In this document: positions 1-6,475 of the stretch, in pieces
Layout of the letters: each line of letters begins with the position of its first letter
Position numbering within the stretch: the stretch's first letter is position 1
Notes under the pieces: model-generated
What the model was told of the DNA's origin: nothing
Databases searched by the model: none
What the model saw: the letters and a program-made list of their open reading frames with translations, nothing else
Assembly (NCBI GenBank): GCA_937927625.1
Contig: CALBSD010000088.1
Coordinates: forward strand, 1 to 8,538
Direction: 5' to 3'
DNA length: 8,538 bases
Source of the DNA: an uncultured Actinomycetes bacterium
GTDB taxonomy: Bacteria; Actinomycetota; Acidimicrobiia; Acidimicrobiales; Ilumatobacteraceae
Translations under genes and position numbers: made by a program

Positions 1-257
1 AGCGTGCACTTGCGTTGCGCATCTTGCGATTCGACTCTGCGGTCTGGGAAATGATTGACACGCTTAGCCCACACAAGCTCTGCACCTATTTGTTTGATCT
101 CGCGACGGATTTCACGGCCTTCTACGAGCATTGCCCAGTGTTGAAGACGGGTCATGAAGCCACGCGTGAATCTCGTTTGGCTTTGTGTGATGCAACTGCA
201 CGCGTGATGGAACAAGGTCTGGCGTTGCTGGGTATTCGTGCACCGGAGCAGATGTGA
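1..257 (+). CDS. argS: Arginyl-tRNA synthetase, C-terminal fragment
   Basis: This is the last 84 codons of a gene that enters from the left edge; the first whole codon begins at position 3. ArgS charges tRNA-Arg with arginine in the cytoplasm. The fragment matches the alpha-helical anticodon-binding (DALR) domain that ends class I ArgS. Recognisable pieces are LCTYLFDLATDFTAFYEHCP, then ESRLALCDATARV, and the terminal GLALLGIRAPEQM, which is the usual final helix and closing Met. The catalytic HIGH and KMSKS regions lie outside the window. The stop TGA at 255-257 overlaps the GTG start of lysA by 4 nt, so the two are probably translationally coupled; argS-lysA is a common actinobacterial pair. 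An internal TTG at 15 could be mistaken for a start, but the reading frame is open to the edge. Confidence 0.93.
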   Translation, partial: RALALRILRFDSAVWEMIDTLSPHKLCTYLFDLATDFTAFYEHCPVLKTGHEATRESRLALCDATARVMEQGLALLGIRAPEQM

Positions 258-1525
258 CCGCTATTGAAATGCGCTTGTTGCCGCGCACGGCATCGGTTGA
301 TGCAAGTGGTGCGTTGTCAATCGGAGGTGTCTCGGTTGCAGAGATCGCTGCGCAGTTCGGCACACCCACATTTATTTACGACGAGCAACACATTCGCGAA
401 ACCTGCCGTGAAGCAGTTGCGGCATTCGGTGCGGACCGAGTGATTTACGCAACCAAGGCATTCATCAACACCGCAATGGTGCAGTTAGTCAATGAAGAAT
501 TCTTGTTGCTCGACGTTGCAACAGGTGGTGAATTGTTTGTTGCATTGAACGCGGGAGTCCCAGCGAATCGTTGTGTCATGCACGGCAACAACAAATCAGA
601 AGATGAGTTGCGCACTGCGATGTCAGCCGGGCTTCGTCACATCGTCATCGACAGCTTCGACGAAATCGAGCGCATCGAACGCCTTCATGCCGAAGGATTC
701 CCTGCACCTCGCGTGCAACTGCGCATCACCCCAGGCCTTCATGTTGAAACTCATGCGTATGTGTCGACAGGACAAGACGATTCAAAGTTTGGGTTCAACC
801 TCAACAATGGTGATGCACATCGGGCAGTAGAACGAGCTCGTTCATCGTCGGCCATGGATCTCGTGGGAATTCACTGCCATATCGGTTCCAACGTTGTCAC
901 TGTTGCAAACTTTGAAGATGCATGGCGCCTAATGGTGGAACTGTTTAAGCCACTTTCATTACCTGAAATCACCTTAGGTGGCGGCTTAGGTGTTGCATAC
1001 ACGTCAACAGATGTTGCACCAACGATGCAGGAGTGGGCCGAGGTGCTCAAGCGTGCGACTACGGCGTTACCTGCAGGAACTGCTGTCTACGTTGAACCTG
1101 GTCGCAGCATTGTTGCGGCTGCTGGCGTCACTGTGTATTCCGTTGGAACGGTGAAGCCCATCGACGGCATTCGCACGTACATCTCCGTTGATGGCGGCAT
1201 GAGTGATAACCCACGCCCGATGATGTACGGAAGTGTGTACGAAGTGTTTGATCCACAGCGTGTCACTGCGCCACGTACCGCGAATGCGCGCATCGTTGGA
1301 AAGCATTGTGAGAGTGGAGACATTCTTGTTCTTGATGCGCCAGTACCTGCCGATGTGAAAGTCGGTGACCTCTTGGCAATTCCCGTCACTGGTGCGTACG
1401 GCTACACAATGTCGAGTAACTACAACAAGGTGCCACGCCCAGCAATCGTGTTTGTGTCAAATAGTGTGGCGCGGTTGGTGACACGTCGCGAAACATTTGA
1501 CGACCTCGTGCGCCTCGATGTCTGA
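254..1525 (+). CDS. lysA: Diaminopimelate decarboxylase
   Basis: This 423-residue protein decarboxylates meso-2,6-diaminopimelate to L-lysine with pyridoxal phosphate, the last step of the DAP pathway in the cytoplasm. It has the full fold-type III layout. An alanine-racemase-like barrel carries the PLP lysine K68 in VIYATKAF, then DVATGGEL (87-94), HGNNKS (110-115), HCHIGS (207-212), the phosphate-binding GGGLG (242-246) and EPGRS (281-285). The C-terminal beta domain has DGGMSDNPRP (313-322), CESGD (352-356, whose Cys completes the neighbouring subunit's active site) and GAYGYTMSSNYN (380-391). Length is normal for the family. The GTG start is chosen because GTGA overlaps the argS stop and the N-terminus fits the family; the next Met is only five codons on. 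No key residue is missing. Confidence 0.97.
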   Translation: MTAIEMRLLPRTASVDASGALSIGGVSVAEIAAQFGTPTFIYDEQHIRETCREAVAAFGADRVIYATKAFINTAMVQLVNEEFLLLDVATGGELFVALNAGVPANRCVMHGNNKSEDELRTAMSAGLRHIVIDSFDEIERIERLHAEGFPAPRVQLRITPGLHVETHAYVSTGQDDSKFGFNLNNGDAHRAVERARSSSAMDLVGIHCHIGSNVVTVANFEDAWRLMVELFKPLSLPEITLGGGLGVAYTSTDVAPTMQEWAEVLKRATTALPAGTAVYVEPGRSIVAAAGVTVYSVGTVKPIDGIRTYISVDGGMSDNPRPMMYGSVYEVFDPQRVTAPRTANARIVGKHCESGDILVLDAPVPADVKVGDLLAIPVTGAYGYTMSSNYNKVPRPAIVFVSNSVARLVTRRETFDDLVRLDV

Positions 1526-1564
1526 GTCATTCTCCACTCCCTGAACTCCGACTCACCCCCGTCT

Positions 1565-1590
1565 TACTTTTGAGAGGGACAGGGGAGGAA
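1565..1590 (+). promoter_or_regulatory. Possible promoter and strong ribosome site for the small zinc-ribbon gene
   Basis: TACTTT at 1565-1570 fits a TAnnnT -10 box. The best -35 match at suitable spacing (CTGAAC, 1541-1546) is poor. A very good Shine-Dalgarno run, AGGGGAGGAA at 1581-1590, lies a few nt before the ATG at 1594. This is by far the strongest ribosome site on the + strand of the window and supports translation of the small gene. The promoter part is inference from one hexamer. Confidence 0.35.
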
Positions 1591-1593
1591 TCC

Positions 1594-1731
1594 ATGGAAG
1601 AACTCAGCGAATGCCCAGAATGTGGAGGACCACTTATCGTTGCTGGCCCCGCCGACATTCGTTGTGCCAATTGTGGTGCAACATTTGTTGATGGCGAATC
1701 TGGCCTTGATGGTGACGATTTCGACTGGTAA
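1594..1731 (+). CDS. Small zinc-ribbon protein, 45 residues, with acidic tail
   Basis: This short gene encodes MEELSECPECGGPLIV and continues to a C-terminus ending GDDFDW. Four cysteines form two pairs, C7-x2-C10 (CPEC) and C24-x2-C27 (CANC), spaced as in a rubredoxin-like zinc ribbon. The last dozen residues are strongly acidic. The ribosome site AGGGGAGGAA just upstream makes translation credible. It lies between lysA and hom. In size, ribbon and acidic Trp-containing tail it recalls LysW, the amino-group carrier of lysine synthesis through alpha-aminoadipate, whose tail ends EDWGE. Here the chain stops at the Trp and lacks the terminal Glu that LysW uses to bind its substrate. The DAP-pathway lysA next door also argues against a LysW role. 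Function is unknown; a structural or regulatory zinc-binding role is only a guess. Confidence 0.75.
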   Translation: MEELSECPECGGPLIVAGPADIRCANCGATFVDGESGLDGDDFDW

Positions 1732-1752
1732 CCAGCGCCCGCCGCGTAAATA

Positions 1753-1796
1753 ACCCCTTTCGTTATCCACAGGGGTAGCCCTAGGCTTGTACCCCT
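1753..1796 (+). promoter_or_regulatory. hom promoter region with three complementary arms and a leaderless-type -10 box
   Basis: TAGGCT at 1782-1787 fits a TAnnnT -10 box ending 9 nt before the hom ATG. No Shine-Dalgarno sequence precedes that ATG, so hom is probably read from a leaderless or nearly leaderless mRNA. No convincing -35 hexamer is visible. Three arms lie in the region: ACCCCT (1753-1758), AGGGGTA (1771-1777) and TACCCCT (1790-1796). The middle arm can pair with either flank, giving a 6-bp or a 7-bp stem, each with a 12-nt loop. The 7-bp palindrome is centred on the -10 box and touches the start codon. It could be an operator or, if transcription starts further upstream, a pair of exclusive hairpins. 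Confidence 0.5.
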
Positions 1797-3101
1797 ATGG
1801 CACAAGCCCCTCAGTCATCCTCCATCGTGCGCATTGGCCTTCTTGGCTGCGGCAATGTCGGCGCCGCACTCGTCCAGTTGGTCGAGCGTCAAGCTGATGT
1901 CATTGAGGCACGTACTGGGGTACGTCTGCAGATCTCTCGTGTGGCTGTGCGCAACATCAGCCGTGACCGTGAAGTGGAACTCCCAGAGGGCGTCCTCACT
2001 CGCGATGCACATGCTGTTGTGAACGATCCCACAGTCGATGTCATCGTTGAAGTCATGGGCGGCATTGAGCCTGCTCGCGAACTTATTTCGACCGCACTGT
2101 CCCATGGCAAGCCTGTCATTACGGCAAACAAAGAACTTCTTGCAAACGTTGGCCATGAACTCTGGGCTCAGTCCGATGCCGCTGGCGTCGACCTCTTGTT
2201 TGAAGCAGCAGTTGCCGGTGGCATTCCACTCATTCGTGCGTTGCGTGAATCCCTGCGCGGTGAACCTGTCACACGTGTGATGGGAATTGTGAATGGCACC
2301 ACCAACTTCATTCTCACGAAGATGACCGATGAAGGTGCTGACTATTCCGCTGCACTTAGCGAGGCACAGCGTCTTGGTTTTGCCGAGCGTGACCCGACTG
2401 CAGACGTCGAAGGTTTCGATGCCGGTGCAAAGGCAGCGATTATCGCGAGCATTGCATTTGGTGCGCGCGTTGTTGCTGGTGATGTGTATCACGAGGGCAT
2501 TAGTGGAGTAACTGCCGCAGATATCGCGATTGCTCGCCGTCTTGGTTATGTCGTCAAGCTTCTGGCGATTGCAGAGAAGATCAATGACACCGACACCATT
2601 GCTGTGCGCGTGCACCCTGCAATGGTTCCAACATCTCATCCATTGGCCAGTGTGCGTGATTCATACAACGCTGTGTTTGTGGAAGGCGATGCTGTGGGAC
2701 AGCTCATGTTCTATGGCCGTGGTGCTGGTGGATTCCCAACAGCCTCTGCAGTTCTCGGCGACGTCATTGATGCCGCAGTCAACTTGCGCAAGCAGACATT
2801 CGGCACCATCGGTTCATTCGAGCGTGTTCCTGTGATGCCCATTGATGAAACGTCTTCGCAGTACCTCATCGGTCTTGACGTCGAAGACAAGCCGGGTGTG
2901 TTGCACGCAATCACCGGCGTGTTTGCGAACCATGGCGTCAGCATCCGTGCAGCGGAACAAGAGGGAATGGGCGATGATGCTCGCCTCGTGTTCATTACAC
3001 ATCGTGCACGTGAAGCAGATGTGCAGGCATGCGTCAGCGAATTCCGTAAGTCACCTGCAGTGCGTCGTGCATCAGGTCTGATTCGCGTTATTGGCGAATA
3101 A
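1797..3101 (+). CDS. hom: Homoserine dehydrogenase with C-terminal ACT domain
   Basis: This 434-residue enzyme reduces L-aspartate-4-semialdehyde to L-homoserine with NAD(P)H, the branch point toward threonine and methionine. The Rossmann nucleotide site is GLLGCGNVG (GCGNVG, 17-22). Family motifs follow: TANKELL (109-115, K112), FEAAVAGGIPLI (135-146), GIVNGTTNFIL (163-173) and GFAERDPTADVEGFDAGAK, containing D208 and K212 at the places of the catalytic Asp and Lys of the yeast enzyme. YGRGAGGFPTASAVLGD (306-322) closes the catalytic part. Residues from about 358 form an ACT domain (LDVEDKPGVLHAITGVFANH), the usual site of threonine feedback inhibition in monofunctional Hom. The length is typical and no aspartokinase domain is fused. 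thrC follows after 3 nt, so the two form an operon. Confidence 0.97.
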   Translation: MAQAPQSSSIVRIGLLGCGNVGAALVQLVERQADVIEARTGVRLQISRVAVRNISRDREVELPEGVLTRDAHAVVNDPTVDVIVEVMGGIEPARELISTALSHGKPVITANKELLANVGHELWAQSDAAGVDLLFEAAVAGGIPLIRALRESLRGEPVTRVMGIVNGTTNFILTKMTDEGADYSAALSEAQRLGFAERDPTADVEGFDAGAKAAIIASIAFGARVVAGDVYHEGISGVTAADIAIARRLGYVVKLLAIAEKINDTDTIAVRVHPAMVPTSHPLASVRDSYNAVFVEGDAVGQLMFYGRGAGGFPTASAVLGDVIDAAVNLRKQTFGTIGSFERVPVMPIDETSSQYLIGLDVEDKPGVLHAITGVFANHGVSIRAAEQEGMGDDARLVFITHRAREADVQACVSEFRKSPAVRRASGLIRVIGE

Positions 3102-3104
3102 CCA

Positions 3105-4466
3105 ATGCAGTACGTCTCCACGCGCGGCTCTGCGCCAGTTCTCGGTTTCGCCGATGTGGTGTTGGCCGGACTCGCGACTGATGGTGGCTTGTATGTGCCG
3201 CAATCCTGGCCGTCACTTCCTGCAGATACTTCAGGTACCTACGCAAAATTGGCAGCGGCAGTGTTCGCGCCGTATCTCGGTGGAGACATCAGCAACGAAA
3301 CAATGCTGCGCCTCACGCGCGATGCATATGCAACGTTCCGTCATCCTGATGTTGTGCCCATTGTGGACTTGCAACCTGGCCACAAGATCATGGAACTCTT
3401 CCACGGACCAACGTTGGCATTCAAGGATGTTGCGTTGCAGTTGTTGGGTCAGATCTTTGACCACATTCTCACGGAACGCAATGAAAAGGTCACCATCGTC
3501 GGTGCAACCAGTGGCGATACCGGCAGTGCCGCAATCGATGGCGTGAAAAATTGCGCCAACGTTGACATCGTCATCTTGTATCCAAAGGGACGCGTGAGCG
3601 AAGTACAGCGCCGTCAAATGACGACGATCGATTCGCCCAATGTGCGCACCGTTGCAATCGACGGAACATTCGATGATTGCCAAGACTTGGTCAAGGCCAT
3701 GTTCAATGATGCTCCATTCCGTGAGAGGCACAATCTCTCTGCGGTGAACAGCATCAACTGGGCGCGCGTGATGGCTCAAGTTGTGTACTACGTGGAAGCA
3801 ACGCGTCGACTCGGTGGTCCGATTGACATCACAGTGCCGACTGGCAACTTCGGCAACGTATTGAGCGGTTGGATTGCAAAACAAATGGGTGCGCCAATTC
3901 GTCACCTCATCGTTGCGTCTAATGAGAACGACATCCTCACCCGTTTCTTTGAATCACAGAACATGAATGTGACTGGTGTACATCCAACATTGAGCCCCAG
4001 CATGGACATTCAGGTGTCGTCAAACTTCGAACGTCTCTTGTTTGAGATGAACGGCCGAGATGGTGGAATGACCGCTGCACAGCTGCAGCGTTTCCGCGAT
4101 CGTGGTGTGTTGAATGTTGAGCAGGATCAGTATGAGCGGTGGATTGCACCAACATTCCATGCATCACGTGCGAATGACCACGACACGCTTTCGACTATTC
4201 GTTCGGTGTATGAAGAGACCGGCATGCTGATTGATCCACACACTGCCGTGGGTGTGAAGGCCGCACGTGAACAGGCTGAAGAGGGCGTCACGATGTTGAC
4301 GCTTGCAACGGCTCATCCAGCAAAGTTCCCCGATGCTGTGGAGCGTGCGACCGGTGTTCGCCCGGAATTGCCCGAACACCTTGCGGACTTGCTCACACGT
4401 AAAGAGCGCACGAACGAGTTGCCGAATGATTTGGCAGCCGTTGAAGCGTTCGTCGCTAATCGTTAA
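3105..4466 (+). CDS. thrC: Threonine synthase
   Basis: This 453-residue PLP enzyme converts O-phospho-L-homoserine to L-threonine and phosphate. It belongs to the longer class, which begins with the MQYVSTRG-type N-terminus, and that fixes the start at 3105. The PLP lysine is K107 in HGPTLAFKDVALQLLGQ. The substrate and phosphate loop is GATSGDTGSAA (133-143). Further motifs are VNSINWARV (214-222), VPTGNFGN (244-251) and SPSMDIQVSSNFERL (298-312). LATAHPAKFPDAV near the C-terminus is also characteristic. It lies 3 nt behind hom with no clear ribosome site of its own, so it probably depends on translation of hom. The usual third gene, thrB, does not follow. Its TAA overlaps, on the other strand, the stop codon of the convergent zinc-ribbon gene. 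Confidence 0.97.
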   Translation: MQYVSTRGSAPVLGFADVVLAGLATDGGLYVPQSWPSLPADTSGTYAKLAAAVFAPYLGGDISNETMLRLTRDAYATFRHPDVVPIVDLQPGHKIMELFHGPTLAFKDVALQLLGQIFDHILTERNEKVTIVGATSGDTGSAAIDGVKNCANVDIVILYPKGRVSEVQRRQMTTIDSPNVRTVAIDGTFDDCQDLVKAMFNDAPFRERHNLSAVNSINWARVMAQVVYYVEATRRLGGPIDITVPTGNFGNVLSGWIAKQMGAPIRHLIVASNENDILTRFFESQNMNVTGVHPTLSPSMDIQVSSNFERLLFEMNGRDGGMTAAQLQRFRDRGVLNVEQDQYERWIAPTFHASRANDHDTLSTIRSVYEETGMLIDPHTAVGVKAAREQAEEGVTMLTLATAHPAKFPDAVERATGVRPELPEHLADLLTRKERTNELPNDLAAVEAFVANR

Positions 4467-4702
4467 TCGAGGCGGCCAAACACCTCGAGTTGGAATTGTT
4501 CCTCTTCGGTGAGTTCTCGTGGTGGCACGTATTCCCAGCCACAATTCGGGCATCCCCACGTGGGATTGTTGAAGGAGATACAGCAACCGCCAAGAATGAT
4601 TTTTCCTTGTTCTGCTTCTTCAAACAGTTCGATCCCGGGCATGCCGAAGACAATGCGTAACAATTTCGTGCTGCAGTCGGGACATTTACGAGGAGTACCC
4701 AT
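4463..4702 (-). CDS. Six-cysteine zinc-ribbon protein, 79 residues
   Basis: The protein begins MGTPRKCPDC. It has cysteine pairs at C7/C10 (CPDC), C40/C41 (GGCC) and C51/C54 (CPNC), with a conserved-looking GMPG (20-23), an acidic ELFEEAEQGK stretch, and WGCPNCGWEYVP. The outer pairs look like a zinc ribbon. The GMPG...GGCC...CPNCG pattern resembles small conserved bacterial proteins of unknown function. The chosen ATG at 4702 lies one nt after the stop of the upstream gene (TGAAATG), a typical coupled start. A GTG at 4750 would add 16 residues lying inside the upstream gene and is less likely. It is the last gene of a three-gene minus-strand unit. Its TAA shares TTAA with the thrC stop on the other strand, so no terminator separates them. 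Confidence 0.8.
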   Translation of the reverse strand: MGTPRKCPDCSTKLLRIVFGMPGIELFEEAEQGKIILGGCCISFNNPTWGCPNCGWEYVPPRELTEEEQFQLEVFGRLD

Positions 4703-4703
4703 T

Positions 4704-5210
4704 TCAGTATCCGTTCGAGAAAACTGCGCGGCGTACATCTTTTGTGACACCGATGAAATATTCCATCATGTTGTGGAAGTCATCGGATGCAAGTTGTGCC
4801 TTCGTAAAGCGACGAATAACCCAGACCATTCCTTCTGTTTCCTCAAGAACTTCGATCTCAATGAAGTGATTGTCGCTGATGATTTGCACTGGCTCGACAA
4901 GACGCTCAAGTGACGTGGTGGGGTAGGGAGCGCCTTGAACTGCGATGGCGGCTACTTCAACAACACAGTCATCGTATTCATCTTCACCAAGGTCGTATAA
5001 GTAGTAGGACTCATTGCAACAGGTAGGCCAGCTGATGAAGTAGGTGACATCTTCGAGTCGAACCTCTTTATGTTCATCTATGGGAAGTTGTTCTTCGTTG
5101 ACTTCAGCGCCTTCAAGAACAAACCAATCAATGATTTGGATGTATTCCTTGGGAAGAACATTGACCCCGGAAGTTTCTGACTCTGGAGGAGTAACAGGGA
5201 ATTGGCACAT
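4704..5210 (-). CDS. Uncharacterised acidic protein, 168 residues
   Basis: I do not recognise this protein. It starts MCQFPVTPPESE and is rich in acidic and aromatic residues. Visible pieces are YIQIIDWFVLEGAE (23-36), VTYFISWPTCCNESYYLYD (55-73, with adjacent cysteines C64-C65), and an alternating hydrophobic stretch VVEVAAIAVQGAPYP (83-97). HFIEIEVLEETEGMVWVIRRF (115-135) follows, then a helical end DDFHNMMEYFIGVTKDV. The beta-rich centre flanked by helices is reminiscent of the YbjN / secretion-chaperone-like fold, a weak resemblance only. No signal peptide or membrane segment is seen. The ATG at 5210 is chosen because AAAGGAG lies upstream, right at the stop of the HD gene, 16 nt back. 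Longer versions of this frame run into that gene. It is the middle gene of the HD hydrolase unit and probably works with it. Confidence 0.75.
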   Translation of the reverse strand: MCQFPVTPPESETSGVNVLPKEYIQIIDWFVLEGAEVNEEQLPIDEHKEVRLEDVTYFISWPTCCNESYYLYDLGEDEYDDCVVEVAAIAVQGAPYPTTSLERLVEPVQIISDNHFIEIEVLEETEGMVWVIRRFTKAQLASDDFHNMMEYFIGVTKDVRRAVFSNGY

Positions 5211-5226
5211 GTGTGTGTTGGCTCCT

Positions 5227-5895
5227 TTATTTGGTTGATGAGCGGGGGTACATCTCGTCGACTGCGGCGACGAATCGGTCGACAAGTCGCTGGTGAAGCG
5301 GTTCGTACTTCTTATTGGGAGTGGTGAAGGCATCGGCCAAACCCTGGTACCAATCACGTTGTTTCTCGAATCCAGAGTTAAAGGCTTTTCGAAACTCAGC
5401 GATTTCTTCTTCTGTCTTTCCGCGCAGGTCAAGCATGGACTTTTCGCCATTGTTCACTTTGTCCGCGAGCGCCACGAGCACTGAAGGATCAGTGTGATCC
5501 TTCTCGCTAAGCCGAATTAGGTAATCCTTCTTGCGTCTCCAGAAGACTTCATCAGATTCTTTTTCTGGAAGAGTTGCTCGAAGTTCTTTCTCTTCTTGTT
5601 TCTGTTCTTGAGTCGCGTCAGTACAAGCTTCAACAATCTTGCGAACTCCAGGACCAAACTCGAACTCGAGTTCATCGAACGTCATCGGTGAGTCTTCGAT
5701 GATGTCGTGCAGGAGAGCTGCGATCGCTTGTTCTTGCGTGCCGTTGTGTTCAATCACGAGGGAAGCAACACCCATGAGGTGACCGATGTATGGCTCATGA
5801 TTGATCTTGCGGGCATCATTTCCGTGAGCAAGACATGCCGCCTCAAAAGCCTTGAGGAAAGCGGGACTCGGCACCCAGCGAGGGTCTGCGGCCAT
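5227..5895 (-). CDS. Stand-alone HD-domain phosphohydrolase, RelA/SpoT-hydrolase type
   Basis: This 222-residue protein has the metal-binding pattern of the (p)ppGpp hydrolase domain of RelA/SpoT and of small alarmone hydrolases. Numbered from this start, the likely ligands are H39 (PYIGHLMGVA), H63-D64 (AALLHDIIED) and D145 (VALADKVNN), with E67-D68 as the catalytic pair. FDELEFEFGPGVRKIVEACTD matches the helix after the HD motif. RRKKDYLIRL and RDWYQGLADAF fit a class of short HD proteins related to RSH. There is no synthetase, TGS or ACT domain. Substrate is inferred: (p)ppGpp or another nucleotide. The ATG at 5895 follows AAAGGAG at ideal spacing; an ATG at 5910 and an extension to 5985 lack such a site. 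It is the first gene of a three-gene unit. Confidence 0.87.
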   Translation of the reverse strand: MAADPRWVPSPAFLKAFEAACLAHGNDARKINHEPYIGHLMGVASLVIEHNGTQEQAIAALLHDIIEDSPMTFDELEFEFGPGVRKIVEACTDATQEQKQEEKELRATLPEKESDEVFWRRKKDYLIRLSEKDHTDPSVLVALADKVNNGEKSMLDLRGKTEEEIAEFRKAFNSGFEKQRDWYQGLADAFTTPNKKYEPLHQRLVDRFVAAVDEMYPRSSTK

Positions 5896-5953
5896 AACGG
5901 CTCCTTTCATCGCGGGGAAGAGGAGCGGGGCGCTTTCTTTTCCCTGCACCTTC

Positions 5954-5985
5954 AAAGTACCGCAAGGGTGTGTCTGCTTTTTCAA
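5954..5985 (-). promoter_or_regulatory. Weak candidate promoter for the HD hydrolase unit
   Basis: On the minus strand TACTTT (5954-5959) fits a -10 box and TTGAAA (5980-5985) fits a -35 box. The 20-nt spacer is longer than usual. The start would lie about 50 nt before the ATG at 5895. The site sits between the end of the lipoprotein gene and the HD gene, where a promoter is expected, but the match is poor. Confidence 0.25.
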
Positions 5986-5988
5986 ACG

Positions 5989-6009
5989 GCAACGACGAAA
6001 GAGCGTTGC
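5989..6009 (-). terminator. Candidate hairpin terminator behind the lipoprotein gene
   Basis: GCAACG (5989-5994) and CGTTGC (6004-6009) form a perfect 6-bp stem with a 9-nt loop, 10 nt after the stop of the minus-strand lipoprotein gene. On the minus strand it is followed only by CGTTTG, so the uridine tract is poor. It may be a weak intrinsic terminator separating the lipoprotein unit from the HD unit. Confidence 0.35.
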
Positions 6010-6019
6010 TTGACGCGCT

Positions 6020-6475
6020 TTAGTTGGCGTTAATGCCGCAGTTCTTTGTCATGAACTTTTGGAATCGTTGTGATGCCGCAATGATGTCAGCGTCACTTGA
6101 AATTTTCGCCAAAGCTTCGCGAACTATGACATCGGTGGCCATACCCGTGAGGTCGTAACCGTTCTTTGAAAAGATCTTGTTCATCTCGATGATGCCACTA
6201 ATCATTTTCTGCACATCGGTCTTCACCTCAGATGGCGCGTTGTCCGCCATCTTCTGAGACAGCTTGGTCACTTTGGCCCACACTTCCTTCATCACCTTCG
6301 GATCAGTGATTGCTGCAGGATCTTCACCATGTGGGCCGCTACTGGCGGTCTCAAGGTCCTTTGCCATTGCACAGAAGCTGGCGTATTTCTTGTTCACGCC
6401 AGGCGACGCATCAGATGATCCACATGCGGAGAGAAAGGTTGCGCCTACAAGGGCAACTGCGATGAGTCGCTTCAC
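6020..6475 (-). CDS. Small secreted lipoprotein, 151 residues
   Basis: The N-terminus, read as MKRLIAVALVGATFLSAC, is a classic lipoprotein signal: two basic residues, a hydrophobic stretch and the lipobox LSAC with C18 as the lipidated cysteine, followed by the flexible GSSDASPG. The mature part is mostly helical and charged. It has two further cysteines, C35 (ASFCAMAKDL) and C146 (KNCGIN), suited to one disulphide outside the membrane. I do not recognise the family; small actinobacterial lipoproteins of unknown function often look like this. The GTG at 6475 is chosen because the signal peptide begins there and GTGA overlaps the stop of the 48-residue gene. The frame upstream of it reads as non-protein-like sequence. 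A role as a binding or envelope protein is only a guess. Confidence 0.85.
   Translation of the reverse strand: MKRLIAVALVGATFLSACGSSDASPGVNKKYASFCAMAKDLETASSGPHGEDPAAITDPKVMKEVWAKVTKLSQKMADNAPSEVKTDVQKMISGIIEMNKIFSKNGYDLTGMATDVIVREALAKISSDADIIAASQRFQKFMTKNCGINAN

Noticed and set aside
1523..1555. TGAGTC...GACTCA inverted repeat at the end of lysA as a terminator
   Set aside because: The stem is only 6 bp with a 21-nt loop and no T run follows.
1594..1731. Assignment of the small zinc-ribbon protein as LysW
   Set aside because: The C-terminal carrier glutamate is missing, and the neighbouring lysA shows the DAP route.
1815..2639. Long open frame of 274 residues on the minus strand
   Set aside because: It lies wholly within hom, and its translation is rich in Cys, His and Asn with no domain pattern, as expected of an antisense shadow.
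3231..3905. Open frame of 224 residues on the minus strand inside thrC
   Set aside because: Same frame bias as the hom shadow; thrC is complete with all motifs, and the antisense product has no protein-like features.
5211..5450. 80-residue N-terminal extension of the 168-residue protein
   Set aside because: The extension runs inside the HD gene in another frame. The ATG at 5210 has a ribosome site placed right at the HD stop.
5896..5985. 30-residue N-terminal extension of the HD protein
   Set aside because: The downstream ATG at 5895 has AAAGGAG at ideal spacing, and the extension shows no homology-like pattern.
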